Assembly: GCA_045616165.1 (NCBI GenBank)
Contig: JAZLGF010000042.1
Coordinates: 1-60,502 of the forward strand
Direction: 5' to 3'
DNA length: 60,502 nucleotides
DNA from: RGIG5612 sp045616165
GTDB taxonomy: Bacteria > Bacillota > Clostridia > Lachnospirales > Lachnospiraceae
Positions 24,919 to 34,251 of the stretch are shown one piece after another. The notes under the pieces are model-generated. The model made no database searches. It was given only the letters and a program-made list of their open reading frames with translations, and was not told where the DNA came from. Every line of letters starts with the position of its first letter. Position 1 is the first letter of the stretch. Made by a program: the position numbers and the translations under genes.

Positions 24919-26661
24919 TTAGCCTATAAAATTTTTCTCTAATTCTTCTATTTTTGCACTTGCCTGCGCTTTGTCGTTTGCGCTTACTCCAATATAATAT
25001 TTGATTTTTGGCTCAGTGCCAGAAGGTCTTACGCAAACCCATGCATCGTCAAGTTTGTAATAAAGTACATTTGATTTTAGCATATTAGTTTTTTCAGGTT
25101 CATTATAATCAATAATTTCTTTTACTTCAAAACTGCCAATATTCTTTGGTGGATTTTCTCTATAGTCTGTCATCGCCTGCTTAATCGCGCGCATTCCATC
25201 CACGCCTTTTTTTGTTATGGATACAGTTCTTTCTTCTTCATATCCATACTTTTCGTACATAGCTAAAACGCCATCCCATAATGTTTCATCATTATATTTA
25301 TAGAAAGCCGCCATTTCGCAAAGAAGAAGCGCTGTTGCACACGCGTCTTTATCTCTACAATATGTTCCAGGTAAAAATCCATAGCTTTCTTCAAATCCAA
25401 AGAGATATGTTCCATCACGCATTATTTCTGATCTTAAAATTTCAGCTCCAATATGCTTAAATCCTGTAAGGACAGAACGTATCTGAACATTATAATTAGC
25501 TGCGATTTTATCAACTAACTTTGTTGTTACGATTGATTTTATCACATAACCATTTTCAGGAATTTTGTTTTGTGCTTTAAGTCTAGATAAAACATATTCA
25601 CACATAAATGACCCCAGAACATTTCCTGAAAGGTCATGATAATTTCCTTCTCTATCTTTTACATGTGCACCTAATCTATCTGAATCCGGGTCAGTCGCAA
25701 TAATAATATCTGCTCCAACTTTTTGTCCTAATTCATCTGCAAGCTTAAAAGCTGATGGCATTTCAGGATTAGGAAACTCTACCGTTGGGAAATTTCCATC
25801 AGGAACTTCCTGTTCTTTTACTATATGTAAATTTGTAAAACCGAAACGACTTAATATTTCAGGAACTATTTTTATACCTGCACCATGCAAAGGTGTATAC
25901 GCAACCGTTACGTCTTTGGCCATTTGTCTTGTGAGTCCAGGCTCTTTTAAGACTTTTGAAATTTCATCTAAATATTTTTCATCAACATCTTTTCCAATTG
26001 AAACGTATAATCCTTTTTCTATTGCTTCATCTTTTGGCATAAGTTTTGGATTAGAAAGATTTGTAACTGCGTTAACACATTTTAATATTTCCTCATCATG
26101 TGGAGGTGTAACCTGGGCTCCATCTGCCCAAAAAACCTTGTATCCATTATATTCTGCCGGATTATGGCTTGCTGTAACATTAACACCAGCGATACATCCA
26201 AGGAGACGTACTGTAAAACTTAGCTCTGGTGTTGGTCTTAAACTTTCAAATACAAAAGTTTTTATTCCATTTGCATTCAATACAGAAGCGGTAATCTCGC
26301 AAAACTTATCTGACATATTTCGGCTATCACAACCAATAGCTACTGTTGGAATCTTTTCCATTTCGCAGCTTTCACATTTAGAACAATCATGTTCTTTACT
26401 ATGATGCTCTTTAAGTTCAGCCATGAATTTATTTATATAATCAGCAAGTCCTTGCGTAGCTTTTGCAACCGTATAAATATTCATACGGTTTGTCCCAGCG
26501 CCTAAGATTCCTCTTAAACCGCCTGTTCCAAATTCGAGTTCTTTATAGAAACGATCTTCTATTTCGCTATCATTTCCTTCTAAAGCTCTTAACTCAAGTT
26601 TTGTTTCTTCATCAATGTTGTCATCATTTAGCCACGCATTATAAACTTCTTTGTAATTCAT
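24919..26661 (-). CDS. phosphoglucomutase/phosphomannomutase family phospho-sugar mutase
   Basis: 580 residues from the chosen ATG (AGGAGAGAAACT ahead of it). Signature: FGTGGLRG, VTASHNPAEYNGYKV with phospho-Ser S165, metal loop ATDPDSDRLG, and the C-terminal phosphate loop RPSGTEPKIKYY. It interconverts glucose-1-P and glucose-6-P, feeding wall and capsule sugars. Unusual: a His/Cys-rich insertion HHSKEHDCSKCESC at residues 86-99. The longer frame to 26703 only reads into the repeat at 26676-26773. Confidence 0.9.
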   Translation of the reverse strand: MNYKEVYNAWLNDDNIDEETKLELRALEGNDSEIEDRFYKELEFGTGGLRGILGAGTNRMNIYTVAKATQGLADYINKFMAELKEHHSKEHDCSKCESCEMEKIPTVAIGCDSRNMSDKFCEITASVLNANGIKTFVFESLRPTPELSFTVRLLGCIAGVNVTASHNPAEYNGYKVFWADGAQVTPPHDEEILKCVNAVTNLSNPKLMPKDEAIEKGLYVSIGKDVDEKYLDEISKVLKEPGLTRQMAKDVTVAYTPLHGAGIKIVPEILSRFGFTNLHIVKEQEVPDGNFPTVEFPNPEMPSAFKLADELGQKVGADIIIATDPDSDRLGAHVKDREGNYHDLSGNVLGSFMCEYVLSRLKAQNKIPENGYVIKSIVTTKLVDKIAANYNVQIRSVLTGFKHIGAEILRSEIMRDGTYLFGFEESYGFLPGTYCRDKDACATALLLCEMAAFYKYNDETLWDGVLAMYEKYGYEEERTVSITKKGVDGMRAIKQAMTDYRENPPKNIGSFEVKEIIDYNEPEKTNMLKSNVLYYKLDDAWVCVRPSGTEPKIKYYIGVSANDKAQASAKIEELEKNFIG

Positions 26662-26675
26662 AGTTTCTCTCCTAA

Positions 26676-26773
26676 GTTCCTCGCGCGAGTAGGAGGGCAC
26701 CATACGAGCAGGAGGGACCCTACTAGGGGAGGTACCTGCGAAGTATGGGAGATGTCCTACGGGAGCGAGGAAC
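26676..26773 (+). repeat. GC-rich interspersed repeat, copy 3, with 9-bp terminal inverted ends
   Basis: Begins GTTCCTCGC and ends GCGAGGAAC, a perfect 9-bp terminal inverted repeat. The centre is as in copies 1 and 2 but the element points the other way, between cca and pgm on the minus strand. Its right end abuts the cca stop region. Confidence 0.9.
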
Positions 26774-26780
26774 TTTTATA

Positions 26781-27992
26781 TTAAATTTCTGCCAATAATT
26801 TTTCTTTTTTATTATCTTTTGGATTCTCTATTACATGTGCCAAAAGTTTTTCTAGAACCATTCCCACATCTTTTCCCTGCTCAACACCATTTTCTATTAA
26901 ATCTTTTCCTGAAACAGCTAGATGAGAAATTTCGTACGGTTCTTTTTTCTTTTCTATCTCGCTAACCAATTTACTAATCTTTGCAAAATCAATGTTTCCC
27001 TTTACTCTTTGATATTTTAAGTAAAGATTAAAGAGTTCTTTTCCCATATCATGCATCGCCCATTTAATTTTTACTTTATCAGCATCAAGCACGAACTCTT
27101 TATTTCTCACAAGGCCTGTAACTAGAAGCTTTGTCTTATTATCATAGGTCATTTTTTGTAAAACATAGCCTAATTTTTCGCTACTCGCATTTTCAAAAAA
27201 TATCGCCAGCCTTAAATATTTTGAATCACTATCTTCTTCATTAAATTTTTTATACAAAGCATTTTTCGATTCATCAAAACACTTATCAGCAATATCCGGA
27301 ACAACATAGTTTTCCATCTTTAATTCTTTATAAAGATTAACCATTTGCGGATTTTTACTCATAAGAGTTTTTTCAAACTCAACACGAATTCTCTCTGCAC
27401 TAATATTTGCAAGGTTTTCACTATGATTAGTTATTGCGTTATATGTATTTTCTTCAATCGTAAAACCTAATTGTGCCGCAAATCTTACCGCTCTCATTAT
27501 ACGAAGTGCATCTTCGTTAAAACGTTCATCCGGATTTCCTACAGCCCTAATAATTTTATTATTTAAATCTGTTATTCCATCGAATAAATCCACGCATCCA
27601 GCTTTTTTATTATATGCAAAGGCATTAATCGTAAAATCTCTACGCTTTAAGTCTTCTTCTAAATTTCTTGTAAAAGAAACATTTTCAGGATGTCTTCCAT
27701 CTTTGTATTCACCATCAACCCTATATGTTGTAACTTCGTATCCCACACCCTTTTTTATAACCATAACTGTTCCATGTTGGATACCGGTATCAACACAGTT
27801 AGAAAACAGGCTCTTCACTTGCAAAGGAAGAGCCGATGTTGTAATGTCCCAATCTTTTGGTTTTCTTCCCAGCACTAAATCTCTTACGCATCCTCCAACT
27901 ATGTATGCTTCATAACCATTATCGTTAAGGACTTTTATGATTTCCAGTACGGGTTTTACAACCTTGATTTTCAAACCATTAAGTTTATACAT
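26781..27992 (-). CDS. cca: CCA tRNA nucleotidyltransferase / poly(A) polymerase family
   Basis: 403 residues. Class II nucleotidyltransferase head: VGGCVRDLVLGRKPKDWDITT (metal-binding D-x-D), then the RRDFTINAFAYN motif and DLFDGITDL, then DALRIMRAVRFAAQLGF. The C-terminal helices are more divergent. It adds or repairs the CCA end of tRNAs. It lies 8 nt after proS in a run of housekeeping genes. Confidence 0.92.
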   Translation of the reverse strand: MYKLNGLKIKVVKPVLEIIKVLNDNGYEAYIVGGCVRDLVLGRKPKDWDITTSALPLQVKSLFSNCVDTGIQHGTVMVIKKGVGYEVTTYRVDGEYKDGRHPENVSFTRNLEEDLKRRDFTINAFAYNKKAGCVDLFDGITDLNNKIIRAVGNPDERFNEDALRIMRAVRFAAQLGFTIEENTYNAITNHSENLANISAERIRVEFEKTLMSKNPQMVNLYKELKMENYVVPDIADKCFDESKNALYKKFNEEDSDSKYLRLAIFFENASSEKLGYVLQKMTYDNKTKLLVTGLVRNKEFVLDADKVKIKWAMHDMGKELFNLYLKYQRVKGNIDFAKISKLVSEIEKKKEPYEISHLAVSGKDLIENGVEQGKDVGMVLEKLLAHVIENPKDNKKEKLLAEI

Positions 27993-28000
27993 TTTATTTT

Positions 28001-29440
28001 TTAATATGCCTTACCCCAATAAACGAGTTTATTTGCACTCTTGCCACAGCATACACAAGTATCTGATATCTTTTCTTGTTCGAAAGGTATGCATCTGCTA
28101 GTTGCGGTAGTATCTTCTTTAATCTTCATCTCGCATGCAAGGTCGCCACACCACATAGCTTTAACAAAACCAGATTTATTCTCAATTATATCTTTGAACT
28201 CATCGTAAGTTTTTGCTTCATATGTGTGTTCATCTCTATGTTTGCGAGCTTTTTGGAGCATATCGGATTGCATCTGCTCCATAATTTCTGGAAGCTTTGT
28301 TGTTATTTCATCAATTGCAACTTCAATCTTTTCTCTAGTATCACGTCTGCAAACAATAACATGTCCAGCTTCAATATCTTTTGGTCCAATCTCGATACGA
28401 GTTGGAATTCCTTTTATTTCCTGTTCCGAGAATTTCCATCCCGGGCTCTTATCAGAATCATCAATTTTTGCGCGAATTCCCTCTTTCTTAAGAGTTTCAT
28501 AAATTTCATTTGCTTTTTCTAATACGCCTTCTTTATGCTGCGCAATTGGAACTACCATAACCTGGGTTGGTGCTATTCTAGGTGGAAGAACGAGTCCTGA
28601 ATCATCACCATGAACCATAATCAACGCACCAATAACTCTCGTTGATAGTCCCCAGCTTGTCTGATGTACATATTTCAATGTGTTATCTTTATCTGTAAAT
28701 GTTATATCAAAAGCTTTTGCAAAACCGTCACCAAAGTTATGACTTGTTCCACTTTGAAGTGCTTTTCCATCATGCATTAAAGCTTCAATTGTATATGTGG
28801 CTTCTGCGCCAGCAAATTTTTCCTTATCTGTTTTTTGTCCTTTAATCATTGGAATTGCTAAATACTTTTCGCAAAAGTCTGCATACACATTTAACATAAG
28901 TTCTGTACGTTCCTGTGCTTCTTTAGCCGTTGCATGAATCGTATGACCTTCTTGCCATAAAAATTCTGATGAGCGAAGGAAAGGACGTGTTGTTTTTTCC
29001 CAACGAACTACACTACACCATTGGTTATAAAGTTTTGGAAGATCTCTATATGATTGGACAATATTTGAATAAAGATCACAAAAAAGTGTTTCAGAAGTAG
29101 GACGAACAACTAATTTTTCTTCTAATTCTTCTTGTCCGCCAACTGTCACCCATGCGCACTCAGGTGCAAAACCTTCTACGTGATCTTTTTCTTTATTAAG
29201 TAAGTTTTCGGGGATAAACAAAGGCATATAAACATTTTCAACGCCCGTTTCTTTAAACATCGCGTCTAAGTTCTTTTGAATATTTTCCCAAATAGCATAT
29301 CCATTTGGAAGAATCATCATGCAGCCTTTTACAGTTGAATATCTCATAAGTTCAGCTTTTTGAACAACATCAGTGTACCACTGTGCAAAGTCTTCGCTCA
29401 TAGGAGTGATATTCTCAACTAATTTCTTGTCTTTTCCCAT
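28001..29440 (-). CDS. proS: prolyl-tRNA synthetase (short, archaeal/eukaryal type)
   Basis: 479 residues, without the editing insertion of the long bacterial type. Class II motifs: RPTSETLFCDLY (motif 2 region with FLRSSEFLWQEGHT) and the anticodon-binding part APTQVMVVPI. The C-terminal domain has C..C (GDLACEMKI, DTCVCCGKS), a zinc-binding element of this type, and ends in KAY with the usual terminal Tyr. 12 nt after metK. Confidence 0.95.
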   Translation of the reverse strand: MGKDKKLVENITPMSEDFAQWYTDVVQKAELMRYSTVKGCMMILPNGYAIWENIQKNLDAMFKETGVENVYMPLFIPENLLNKEKDHVEGFAPECAWVTVGGQEELEEKLVVRPTSETLFCDLYSNIVQSYRDLPKLYNQWCSVVRWEKTTRPFLRSSEFLWQEGHTIHATAKEAQERTELMLNVYADFCEKYLAIPMIKGQKTDKEKFAGAEATYTIEALMHDGKALQSGTSHNFGDGFAKAFDITFTDKDNTLKYVHQTSWGLSTRVIGALIMVHGDDSGLVLPPRIAPTQVMVVPIAQHKEGVLEKANEIYETLKKEGIRAKIDDSDKSPGWKFSEQEIKGIPTRIEIGPKDIEAGHVIVCRRDTREKIEVAIDEITTKLPEIMEQMQSDMLQKARKHRDEHTYEAKTYDEFKDIIENKSGFVKAMWCGDLACEMKIKEDTTATSRCIPFEQEKISDTCVCCGKSANKLVYWGKAY

Positions 29441-29452
29441 TTTTTGCCTCTT

Positions 29453-30625
29453 TTATAAATATTTCTTTAATGCTTCAACCTTATTTGTTTGTTCCCATGG
29501 AAGGTCAAGGTCTTCTCTTCCAAAATGACCGTAAGATGCTGTTTTGCCATAAATAGGTTGTTTAAGATTAAGCATTTTAATTATTCCTGTTGGTCTTAAA
29601 TCAAAATTTTCTCTAATTATTTCTACTAATTTTTTTGAATCAAATTTTCCTGTACCATATGTATCAACGCAAATTGATGTAGGCTCAGCAACTCCGATTG
29701 CGTATGAAATTTGAATTTCACATTGATCGGCGAGTCCTGCAGCTACAATATTTTTTGCAACATATCTAGCTGCGTATGCCGCACTTCTATCAACCTTACT
29801 TGGATCTTTTCCTGAAAAAGCACCGCCACCATGACGACCAACTCCACCATAAGTATCAACGATAATTTTTCTTCCTGTAAGTCCTGTATCTCCATTAGGT
29901 CCGCCAATAATAAACTGGCCTGTTGGATTTATATAGAATTTTGTCTTTTCATCTATCAAGTTAGCAGGAAGAACTTTTTCAAAAAGTTTTTCTTTAATAT
30001 CTTTTCTTAATTGTTCAATGCTAACCTGTGCTGTATGTTGTGTAGAGCAAACAACTGCTTCTAATCTTTCTACCTCACCTTTTTCATTATATTCTACTGT
30101 TACCTGAGCTTTTCCATCAGGTCTAAGATAAGGCAGTGTTCCGTCTTTTCTAAGTTCTGATAATGCTTTGGTAAGTTTATGTGCGTATGAAATTGGTGCT
30201 GGCATAAATTCTTTTGTCTCATTTGTTGCATAGCCAAACATCATACCTTGATCGCCTGCTCCGTTTTCTTCTTCGTTGCCTTCTTTTGTTTCAAGCGATT
30301 TATCTACGCCCATTGCAATATCAGGTGATTGTTCATGAATTTTGACAAGAATTTCGCATGTGTCTGCATCAAATCCAATTTCTTTATCTGTATAACCAAT
30401 CCTTCTAATTGTATCTCTTGCTATTTGTTCATAATCTACTACTGCTGTAGTAGTGATTTCGCCCATGATAACTACAAAGTCAGTAGTTACACTAGTTTCG
30501 CATGCAACTCTTCCTTCTGGATCCTGGGTAAGAATAGCGTCTAAAATAGCGTCCGAAATTTGGTCGCAAATTTTATCTGGATGTCCTTCCGTAACAGATT
30601 CTGATGTGTAAAAACGCCTTTCCAT
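29453..30625 (-). CDS. metK: S-adenosylmethionine synthetase
   Basis: 390 residues with the signatures TSESVTEGHPDKICDQISDA at the start, GAGDQGMMFGYA in the middle and GGGAFSGKDPSKVDRS. It makes SAM from methionine and ATP. It follows murA by 17 nt; there is no room for a SAM riboswitch of its own, so it depends on the murA promoter or one inside murA. Confidence 0.97.
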   Translation of the reverse strand: MERRFYTSESVTEGHPDKICDQISDAILDAILTQDPEGRVACETSVTTDFVVIMGEITTTAVVDYEQIARDTIRRIGYTDKEIGFDADTCEILVKIHEQSPDIAMGVDKSLETKEGNEEENGAGDQGMMFGYATNETKEFMPAPISYAHKLTKALSELRKDGTLPYLRPDGKAQVTVEYNEKGEVERLEAVVCSTQHTAQVSIEQLRKDIKEKLFEKVLPANLIDEKTKFYINPTGQFIIGGPNGDTGLTGRKIIVDTYGGVGRHGGGAFSGKDPSKVDRSAAYAARYVAKNIVAAGLADQCEIQISYAIGVAEPTSICVDTYGTGKFDSKKLVEIIRENFDLRPTGIIKMLNLKQPIYGKTASYGHFGREDLDLPWEQTNKVEALKKYL

Positions 30626-30642
30626 ATTATTCCTCCGAGAAC

Positions 30643-31929
30643 TTATACTGCTTGTTCATCAGCATTATTTTGAACTACTGTTTCTTTTCTTATATCTGCA
30701 CCTAAGGCTCTAAGTTTTTCATCAAAAGCTTCATATCCACGTTGAATAAAATGAATATCATCTATTATCGTTGTGCCTTCGGCCGCTATTCCCGCAAGTA
30801 CTAGAGCTGCTCCTGCTCTTAAGTCTGGTGCATTTACCTTTGCTCCAGAAAAGCCTTTAACTCCAGTAATAATTGCAGTGTTTCCTTCTATCTTTATTTT
30901 TCCACCCATTCTTGCAAGTTCAGAAACATATTTAAATCTGTTTTCAAAAATACTTTCTGTAACAGTTGATGTTCCTTTTGCAAGTGCAAGCGCAACTGTA
31001 ATTTGTGGTTGCATATCCGTAGGGAAACCCGGATATGGAAGTGTCTTAACTTGTGATTGATTAATAAAATCTCCAGCCTTAACTTTTACTGCCTCATCAT
31101 ATTCTTCAACTTCACATCCTATATCAACAAGTTTCGCTGTAATACTTTCTAAGTGCTTAGGTATTACGTTATTTACTGTAATTTCACCTTTACTTATTGC
31201 TGCTGCAAACATAAATGTTCCCGCTTCTATTTGGTCTGGAATAACCGTATATTCAGTCTTGTGAAGTTTTGGTACACCTTTAATTCTTATTACATCTGTA
31301 CCTGCACCTCTGATATTTGCGCCCATGCTGTTTAACATATTTGCAAGATCAACGACATGTGGCTCTTTTGCTGGGTTTTCTATTATCGTATTTCCTTCAG
31401 CCATAACCGCAGCCAACATAATATTAATTGTTGCTCCAACGCTAACTACGTCAAAATAAATATGATTTCCTTGAATCTTTTCTGCATGTGCACTAATAAG
31501 TCCATTATTTAATTTAACTGTAGCGCCTAAAGCTTCAAAGCCTTTTATATGTTGGTCTATCGGTCTTGCTCCAATTACGCAACCTCCTGGCATAGCTACC
31601 TGAGCCTCGTTAAATCTTCCGAGTAAAGCGCCAAGAAGATAGTAAGACGCTCTAATCTTACTAATATAATCGTAATCAACTTGATGTGAATTTACTGTTG
31701 CTCCGATAATCTTAACTTTATGACGATTAATACGTTCTACTTTTGCTCCTATTTGAGCAATAGCTTCAAGTAAAACATTAATATCGCTAACATCTGGAAG
31801 GTTATTAATTATGACTGGTTCCTCAGTAAGAATAGCCGCAGGAATCAATGCCAAAGCCGCATTTTTAGCTCCGTAGATATCCACAACCCCTTTTAATGGA
31901 GTTCCTCCCTTAATTATATATTGTTCCAT
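30643..31929 (-). CDS. murA: UDP-N-acetylglucosamine 1-carboxyvinyltransferase
   Basis: 428 residues. K22 in GAKNAALAL and the active-site Cys C117 in MPGGCVIGARP (the fosfomycin target) are present, as is FPTDMQPQ. First step of peptidoglycan precursor synthesis. A frame extends to 31986, but TTGGGGATATT precedes the ATG at 31929, which is the family start. First gene of the murA-metK-proS-cca-pgm-capE run. Confidence 0.95.
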   Translation of the reverse strand: MEQYIIKGGTPLKGVVDIYGAKNAALALIPAAILTEEPVIINNLPDVSDINVLLEAIAQIGAKVERINRHKVKIIGATVNSHQVDYDYISKIRASYYLLGALLGRFNEAQVAMPGGCVIGARPIDQHIKGFEALGATVKLNNGLISAHAEKIQGNHIYFDVVSVGATINIMLAAVMAEGNTIIENPAKEPHVVDLANMLNSMGANIRGAGTDVIRIKGVPKLHKTEYTVIPDQIEAGTFMFAAAISKGEITVNNVIPKHLESITAKLVDIGCEVEEYDEAVKVKAGDFINQSQVKTLPYPGFPTDMQPQITVALALAKGTSTVTESIFENRFKYVSELARMGGKIKIEGNTAIITGVKGFSGAKVNAPDLRAGAALVLAGIAAEGTTIIDDIHFIQRGYEAFDEKLRALGADIRKETVVQNNADEQAV

Positions 31930-32000
31930 AATATCCCCAAAAATATTATTGTTTTTTTGTCTTTTGCATAACAAAATTAAGGTCAAAGACCCGACAAATA

Positions 32001-32029
32001 ATTATACCTATTTTTAAGGATTATGTAAA
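32001..32029 (-). promoter_or_regulatory. promoter of the murA operon
   Basis: Minus strand TTTACA, 17 bp, TATAAT. The leader to murA is about 65 nt. Confidence 0.75.
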
Positions 32030-32069
32030 GAATAAAAGGGTATTTTGAAATACGAAAAAGCCCTTGCTA

Positions 32070-33428
32070 TTACTCTAAGAATTCAAACGGATTATGGCAT
32101 ACGCCATCAAGAATAATTTCAAAATGGCAGTGTGGACCAGTAGAGTTACCAGTTGAACCAACATATCCAATAACTTCAAATTGAGAAACCCTTTGGCCAA
32201 CTTCACATGCGGTCTCGCTCATATGCGCATAAAGTGTTTCAAAATGATTATCATGTTGTATTTTCACATATAAACCATAAGGTCCAGAAACTACCTTACA
32301 TACTTCTATAACCGTACCACCACAGCTTGCATATATAGGTTCGCTAAAATCAGAACCAAGATCAATACCTGAATGAATTGTTCCCCATCTATATCCAAAT
32401 GGTGATGTTAATACATAGTTTCTTACTGGCGTTACAAATGTAGGTGCTGGTAAAATACCTATCTTTAATACAGCCGCAACTGCATCTTGATATACTGTCT
32501 CGTGAATAATATTTCTTTTTATTTCTTCACCATTAAGGTATGAAATATCAGCAACAACGTTTCGGCTTCCCTTTATGCCTGGATCAACAACTTCTGTCTG
32601 TCCTTCGAAAAGGTTATCGTCTTGAATATAACTAGGAGATGCTTCGTATTCTTCATCGTAGCTGGCTCTCTTTGTTAAAACGACACCAATATTTCCATTA
32701 TTTTGATTAAGCGCTTTTTTAATTGCTTCATCGCCTTGATAAATCGCTGATCTATCAGTATATATAGGTCGGATTTCCAGATTATCTGAAAATCCGACAT
32801 CTGTATATTCGTGTATATTAATACTTGCCTCAGTACGGCTAACTTCGTGTTCAACCATATAATTCATTATGGCCTCTTCCATAGCCTTAGAGTCAGTTAT
32901 AGTATACGTATATTCTGTAAATTGTTCGTTTTGACTTGATATAATGTTAATATCATACTCACCATTTGGGTCATATTTTCTTTCGATTTTTTCTAAAATT
33001 TGACGTGCTGTTTCTGCACTATCAACTGCAATAGAAAACGAATTACTACTAAGCATAATAGCCTGAGTATAATTATTATCTGTAAACTCTTTTATTTCAG
33101 TATATACATTACTAGCTAAAGTATCATAATCATCGGTCTCCCCAAATAATCTTGGATCTTTTTCAATGCTAAAGTTTGAATCAACATAGACGATTGACTG
33201 GGCCTCTGTACTAATTTGTGCTCTTGCCTGTGCAAGTGCGGCTTCAGCTTTTTCTTTGCTATTTATTGTACCAACGATCTTATCTCCAACTTTAACTATA
33301 TAGAAGTTTGCTTCACTAGCAAAACCTCCTACAGAATTAAATACAAGCATCAAAACAAAGCTGCAAACAAATGCTGCTGCCGCAAAAGTTAACCTTGCTC
33401 TCTTGTGATACTTTGTAATTCTCTTCAT
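32070..33428 (-). CDS. M23 metallopeptidase with G5 domain
   Basis: 452 residues. A basic head and a membrane segment (residues about 12-35) anchor it or serve as signal. The middle has two segments with IxxxEYTYTITD and IHEYTDV, then a G5 domain around PGIKGSRNVVADISY. The end is an M23/LytM domain: SPFGYRWGTIHSGIDLGSDF (zinc H and D), then YAHMS and PHCHFEI (HxH). It should trim peptidoglycan outside the membrane. It stands alone, with the murA promoter behind it. Confidence 0.92.
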   Translation of the reverse strand: MKRITKYHKRARLTFAAAAFVCSFVLMLVFNSVGGFASEANFYIVKVGDKIVGTINSKEKAEAALAQARAQISTEAQSIVYVDSNFSIEKDPRLFGETDDYDTLASNVYTEIKEFTDNNYTQAIMLSSNSFSIAVDSAETARQILEKIERKYDPNGEYDINIISSQNEQFTEYTYTITDSKAMEEAIMNYMVEHEVSRTEASINIHEYTDVGFSDNLEIRPIYTDRSAIYQGDEAIKKALNQNNGNIGVVLTKRASYDEEYEASPSYIQDDNLFEGQTEVVDPGIKGSRNVVADISYLNGEEIKRNIIHETVYQDAVAAVLKIGILPAPTFVTPVRNYVLTSPFGYRWGTIHSGIDLGSDFSEPIYASCGGTVIEVCKVVSGPYGLYVKIQHDNHFETLYAHMSETACEVGQRVSQFEVIGYVGSTGNSTGPHCHFEIILDGVCHNPFEFLE

Positions 33429-33445
33429 GTTATAAATCTACTTTA

Positions 33446-33578
33446 CTCGTGGACAGACGAATTCGTTCCATCGGCTATATAACGTTCGCATCCCGTACGA
33501 ATTCGTTCCTGGATTTAAAAGGCTCGTGGACAGACGAATTCGTTCCATCGGCTATATAACGTTCGCATCCCGTACGAA
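33446..33578 (+). repeat. two perfect 56-bp direct repeats
   Basis: 33446-33501 and 33523-33578 are identical, starting CTCGTGGACAGACGAATTCG and ending ATCCCGTACGAA. The spacer of 21 bp again contains TTCGTTCCTGG. Each unit also holds an internal inverted part (GACGAATTCGTTCC). They lie between the M23 gene and mscL. Confidence 0.93.
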
Positions 33579-33618
33579 CTTTTTTCAACCGCTAAAAACG
33601 CTCTGAAAAAAGTTGCAC

Positions 33619-33705
33619 GGCTCTGCTCACTGTTTATCAAAGCGAGCGGAGCCATGTGGCTCGTTATCGGCGAGTTGGAACCCGAGCCAGGAACGAGTTA
33701 CATGG
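33619..33705 (-). repeat. 39-bp dispersed repeat, copy 2, with adjoining hairpin
   Basis: 33659-33697 is the inverted match of 15261-15299 (one mismatch). Just before it GGCTCTGCTC (33619) can pair with GAGCGGAGCC (33644-33653). Beyond it come more GGCTCCG bits. With the 56-bp repeats this fills the 370-bp gap 33429-33798; no gene is seen there. Confidence 0.75.
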
Positions 33706-33798
33706 CTCCGCCCATTTTAGCTAATTATTACGAAATAGTTACGCTTTGTAATAATATTGTAACATTTTATCAAATCAGTTTTGCTTTGTAAAGCCTAA

Positions 33799-34230
33799 TT
33801 ATTTATCTAATTCGCTAGTACAATGTGGGCATCTTGTTGCATCAATAGCAATCTCGCTCTTGCAGAAAGGACAAACTTTTGTTGTTGGAGCTGGCTCTTC
33901 TTCAGCTTCTTTGTTTTTCTTAACAAGCTTTTGTCCTGCATCTCTTAATGAATTAATTCCCTTTAAGAGTAAAAATAAAACAAACGCAACAATTATGAAG
34001 TTAATGATGGCCATAATAAATGCACCATAACGAACTTCAGCACCATTAATGTTAACCATTAAATTTGAAAAATCACTTTTAAAAATTGATCCTAATAATG
34101 GATTGAGCATGCTATCAACTAAAGCATTAACGATAGCTGTGAATGCGCCGCCGACGATGATACCGACTGCCATGTCCATAACACTACCTTTGTTTATGAA
34201 CTCTTTGAATTCATTAAAAAATTTCTTCAT
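33799..34230 (-). CDS. mscL: large-conductance mechanosensitive channel with C-terminal zinc ribbon
   Basis: 143 residues. FIxKGSVMDMAVGIIVGGAFTAIVN is the pore helix 1, followed by the second helix AIINFIIVAFVLFLLLKGIN. The C-terminus adds CPFCKSEI..ATRCPHC, a two-CxxC zinc ribbon found in part of the clostridial family. It opens under membrane tension to release solutes. Last gene of the run that starts at 42944; 21 nt behind the MATE gene. Confidence 0.93.
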   Translation of the reverse strand: MKKFFNEFKEFINKGSVMDMAVGIIVGGAFTAIVNALVDSMLNPLLGSIFKSDFSNLMVNINGAEVRYGAFIMAIINFIIVAFVLFLLLKGINSLRDAGQKLVKKNKEAEEEPAPTTKVCPFCKSEIAIDATRCPHCTSELDK

Positions 34231-34251
34231 GTCTTATACCTTCCTTTTTAT

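Noticed and set aside
26662..26703. Upstream start for the phosphoglucomutase
   Set aside because: The extra 14 residues come from the edge of repeat copy 3; a ribosome site precedes ATG 26661.
24708..26773. Composite transposon formed by the repeats around pgm
   Set aside because: Copies 1-2 and 3 are inverted around pgm, but pgm is a housekeeping gene in a normal operon and there is no transposase or target duplication.
30626..30642. SAM riboswitch ahead of metK
   Set aside because: Only 17 nt separate metK from murA.
33446..33578. CRISPR array
   Set aside because: Only two repeats, of 56 bp, with a 21-bp spacer, and no cas gene in the window.
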